Shown: positions 62,636 through 64,000 of the stretch, in pieces
Layout of the letters: each line of letters begins with the position of its first letter
How positions within the stretch are numbered: the stretch's first letter is position 1
Notes under the pieces: model-generated
What the model was told of the DNA's origin: nothing
Database searches by the model: none
What the model saw: only the letters and a program-made list of their open reading frames with translations
Source of the DNA: G963663735 sp963663735
GTDB lineage: Bacteria; Acidobacteriota; UBA6911; RPQK01; JAPXNP01
Reading direction: 5' to 3'
Assembly: GCA_963663735.2 (NCBI GenBank)
Contig: CAXXHN010000002.1
Coordinates: 558,001-622,000, forward strand
Length of the DNA stretch: 64,000 nt
Program-made: the position numbers and the translations under genes

Positions 62636-63667
62636 TTACATCTCAACAGGAATACCTCCCTGGTCACTGCTTTTCTGGGCGGCAGTCATAAATTCGAATA
62701 CTTCTTCCATCTCTTCAAGACTTACCGGAGAAGGGCCGCCTTTCAGGAACAACACAACTTCCTTGAGCAGCGACTGGTAGAGAGATCCGTCAATCGGGTC
62801 AGAGATGAACATGCCCTTTTCTGTGAATATTCGGGCACCGTAACCATGAGAACCCTTTCTGACTCCCCGGAAAGTGGAAATTCTCCCATCCTCCCACAGG
62901 CCGACTACAACCTCTCCATCCTCATTAAAAATTCTTGTAACCTTTTTGCATCCCGGTCCCATCAAAGCATAGAGAGTTTCGACACCATGAATTCCATACC
63001 AGTAGAGGTCAGTATGATGCGGTTCCAAGGCCGCAGGCGAAAAAGCGTCGACTGACAGTGTTTCACCATATTCGTCGGCGTTTCTGAGCTTGGTTATACC
63101 AGGGAAAAAGCGAAGGCTGGAGGCTGTAAAAAAAGGAGTCCCGGATTTTTTTGACAAAGCAATTATTTCCTTTACCTCTTGCAGATCCGCTGCCAGGGGT
63201 TTATCAATAAAAACCCGCATACCGGCTTCAAACACGGGTTTGACCTGTTCCAGGTGGGTCCTTCCATCAACGCTTGTCAGAATCACGGCATCCACCATCT
63301 TCAGGAGTTCAGGAATAGTCTCAACTATGGTTATTTTCCAGGTTTCCTCCAGTTCTTTCCGGTAGCCGGGAAGCCTGTCAATACTGGAGGGAATATCGGG
63401 GCTTCCGCCAGGATAGGCAGCGGTAACCTTGGCCCCCTTAACGTGATTCGGATTAGCTGGATCATTGAGCATCTTGGTATAGGCGATACAATGTGAGGTA
63501 TCAAGGCCGATGAGTCCTATTCTGAGATCCTGTTCCCCCTGAGCGGCCCAGACCGGAGTAAATGACAGAAACACAAGGGCGGCAAACTGGAAAGTCAATG
63601 TGAGCGCCAATGCCCTGACTGAAAATCTAATTTTCTGATTTTTTTCTGATCTTTCAAGAATTAACAT
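62636..63667 (-). CDS. Exported Gfo/Idh/MocA-like oxidoreductase
   Basis: This 343-residue protein has a hydrophobic N-terminal signal (about residues 17-42, RALALTLTFQFAALVFLSFTPVWAA) after a basic stretch that lacks a twin-arginine motif. The mature part starts with LRIGLIGLDTSHCIAYTKML (about 47-66), where the usual glycine-rich GxGxxG is changed to GLIGLDTSH. VDAVILTSVDGRTHLEQVKP and the Lys in FIDKPLAADLQEV (about 152-164) follow. The altered Rossmann loop defines a known subclass of the superfamily in soil and marine bacteria; the substrate is unknown. It precedes the cytoplasmic relative in the same orientation. Confidence 0.82.
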   Translation of the reverse strand: MLILERSEKNQKIRFSVRALALTLTFQFAALVFLSFTPVWAAQGEQDLRIGLIGLDTSHCIAYTKMLNDPANPNHVKGAKVTAAYPGGSPDIPSSIDRLPGYRKELEETWKITIVETIPELLKMVDAVILTSVDGRTHLEQVKPVFEAGMRVFIDKPLAADLQEVKEIIALSKKSGTPFFTASSLRFFPGITKLRNADEYGETLSVDAFSPAALEPHHTDLYWYGIHGVETLYALMGPGCKKVTRIFNEDGEVVVGLWEDGRISTFRGVRKGSHGYGARIFTEKGMFISDPIDGSLYQSLLKEVVLFLKGGPSPVSLEEMEEVFEFMTAAQKSSDQGGIPVEM

Positions 63668-64000
63668 GATTTATAACGTCCTTTTTTTACCCCGGCAATA
63701 AATGGTTTTGGCAAATGAAATCCTGTTGCCTGAGGCTGTGTGTTCTGCCTGGGCTTTGACAGGTCCTGACAGATTTTTATCCTGTACTCACCGGAAAATA
63801 CTTCCTTTCAACCAGGGTTGGTATTAAAAAACCATTCCCAGTGGAATCTAACTTATTATCAGGGAAATCGTATCACGAATTTTGGGGAATTTCCTGTAGT
63901 TTCCTTCTGAAATAACAATTTTCCACAAGGTGCCGGAGTTTTTAAAATCCTGGTGCCTTTCCTGGAGTTTTGCGGCAAAACAGATGATGAATAATCAAGA
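63668..64000. other. Upstream region at the right edge
   Basis: These 333 bases upstream of the exported oxidoreductase gene show no gene. A promoter for that gene is expected here but no clear hexamer pair was recognised. Confidence 0.4.

Noticed and set aside
1..64000. CRISPR arrays, rRNA genes, prophage or conjugation genes
   Set aside because: None were seen. No regularly spaced repeats, no rRNA-like sequence and no phage or plasmid structural genes were recognised; the pRiA4b-type protein is common on chromosomes.

Overview
The window is a densely coding bacterial chromosome segment with about 42 supported protein genes and two tRNA genes. Lipoprotein signals, twin-arginine signals, a MacA/MacB-type exporter and several secreted carbohydrate-active enzymes point to a Gram-negative, polysaccharide-degrading heterotroph. 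The mix of DUF1080, Tat-exported Gfo/Idh/MocA and TIM-barrel proteins, S9 peptidase, head-GIN protein, GH78, GH29 and PL10 fits lineages such as Acidobacteriota, Aminicenantes, Latescibacteria, Planctomycetes or Verrucomicrobia. The phylum cannot be fixed from the sequence alone. No phage, plasmid, rRNA or CRISPR signature was seen.

Layout. Bases 1-1353 hold the end of an operon with a threonine-synthase-like C-terminus and a homocitrate-synthase-like DRE-TIM enzyme. Bases 1807-8921 hold a secreted S9 peptidase fused to an FGE-like domain, tRNA-Leu(CAG), glucuronate isomerase (uxaC), selenocysteine synthase (selA) and a SpoU-type RNA methyltransferase. Bases 9106-17195 hold a P5C dehydrogenase with a structured leader, then a minus-strand block: MacA-like adaptor, two MacB-like permeases, a head-GIN lipoprotein and a lipoprotein sulfatase. 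Bases 17718-22478 hold kbl, a DUF1080 protein, a small CxxC protein, a Tat-exported TIM-barrel protein and a SIMPL protein.

Bases 22479-24602 are gene-poor. They contain a coding remnant, a perfect 15-bp inverted repeat, a TfoX-N protein and a 456-bp MITE-like element with 17-bp terminal inverted repeats and an 8-bp target duplication. PL10 pectate lyase, a membrane glycosyltransferase, tRNA-His and ackA follow. Bases 30910-33669 encode a GH78 alpha-L-rhamnosidase.

Bases 33854-44026 form a myo-inositol catabolic operon: class II aldolase, iolA, iolB, iolC, iolD, iolE, iolG and a sodium:solute symporter. A 14-bp palindrome lies upstream as a possible operator. An AGE-family epimerase and a Tat-exported LD-carboxypeptidase follow.

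Bases 46754-51367 encode the most unusual protein, 1537 residues long: an acyl-CoA-synthetase-like domain, a long uncharacterised middle with a degenerate kinase-like stretch, and a C-terminal GNAT domain. The rest holds a lipoprotein cyclophilin, oxidoreductases, a DUF1003 protein, pheA, a GH29 fucosidase, a YqhD-type alcohol dehydrogenase, a pRiA4b ORF-3-like protein, an SH3-like protein and alanine dehydrogenase.

Together the genes suggest breakdown of pectic, rhamnose-, fucose- and sulfate-containing glycans. Uronates would enter through UxaC and inositol through the iol pathway, with overflow through acetate kinase. A short dispersed repeat (GGCGATTGACGATTTGCGG-like) sits at the 3' ends of three unrelated genes and supplies the stop codon of two of them.
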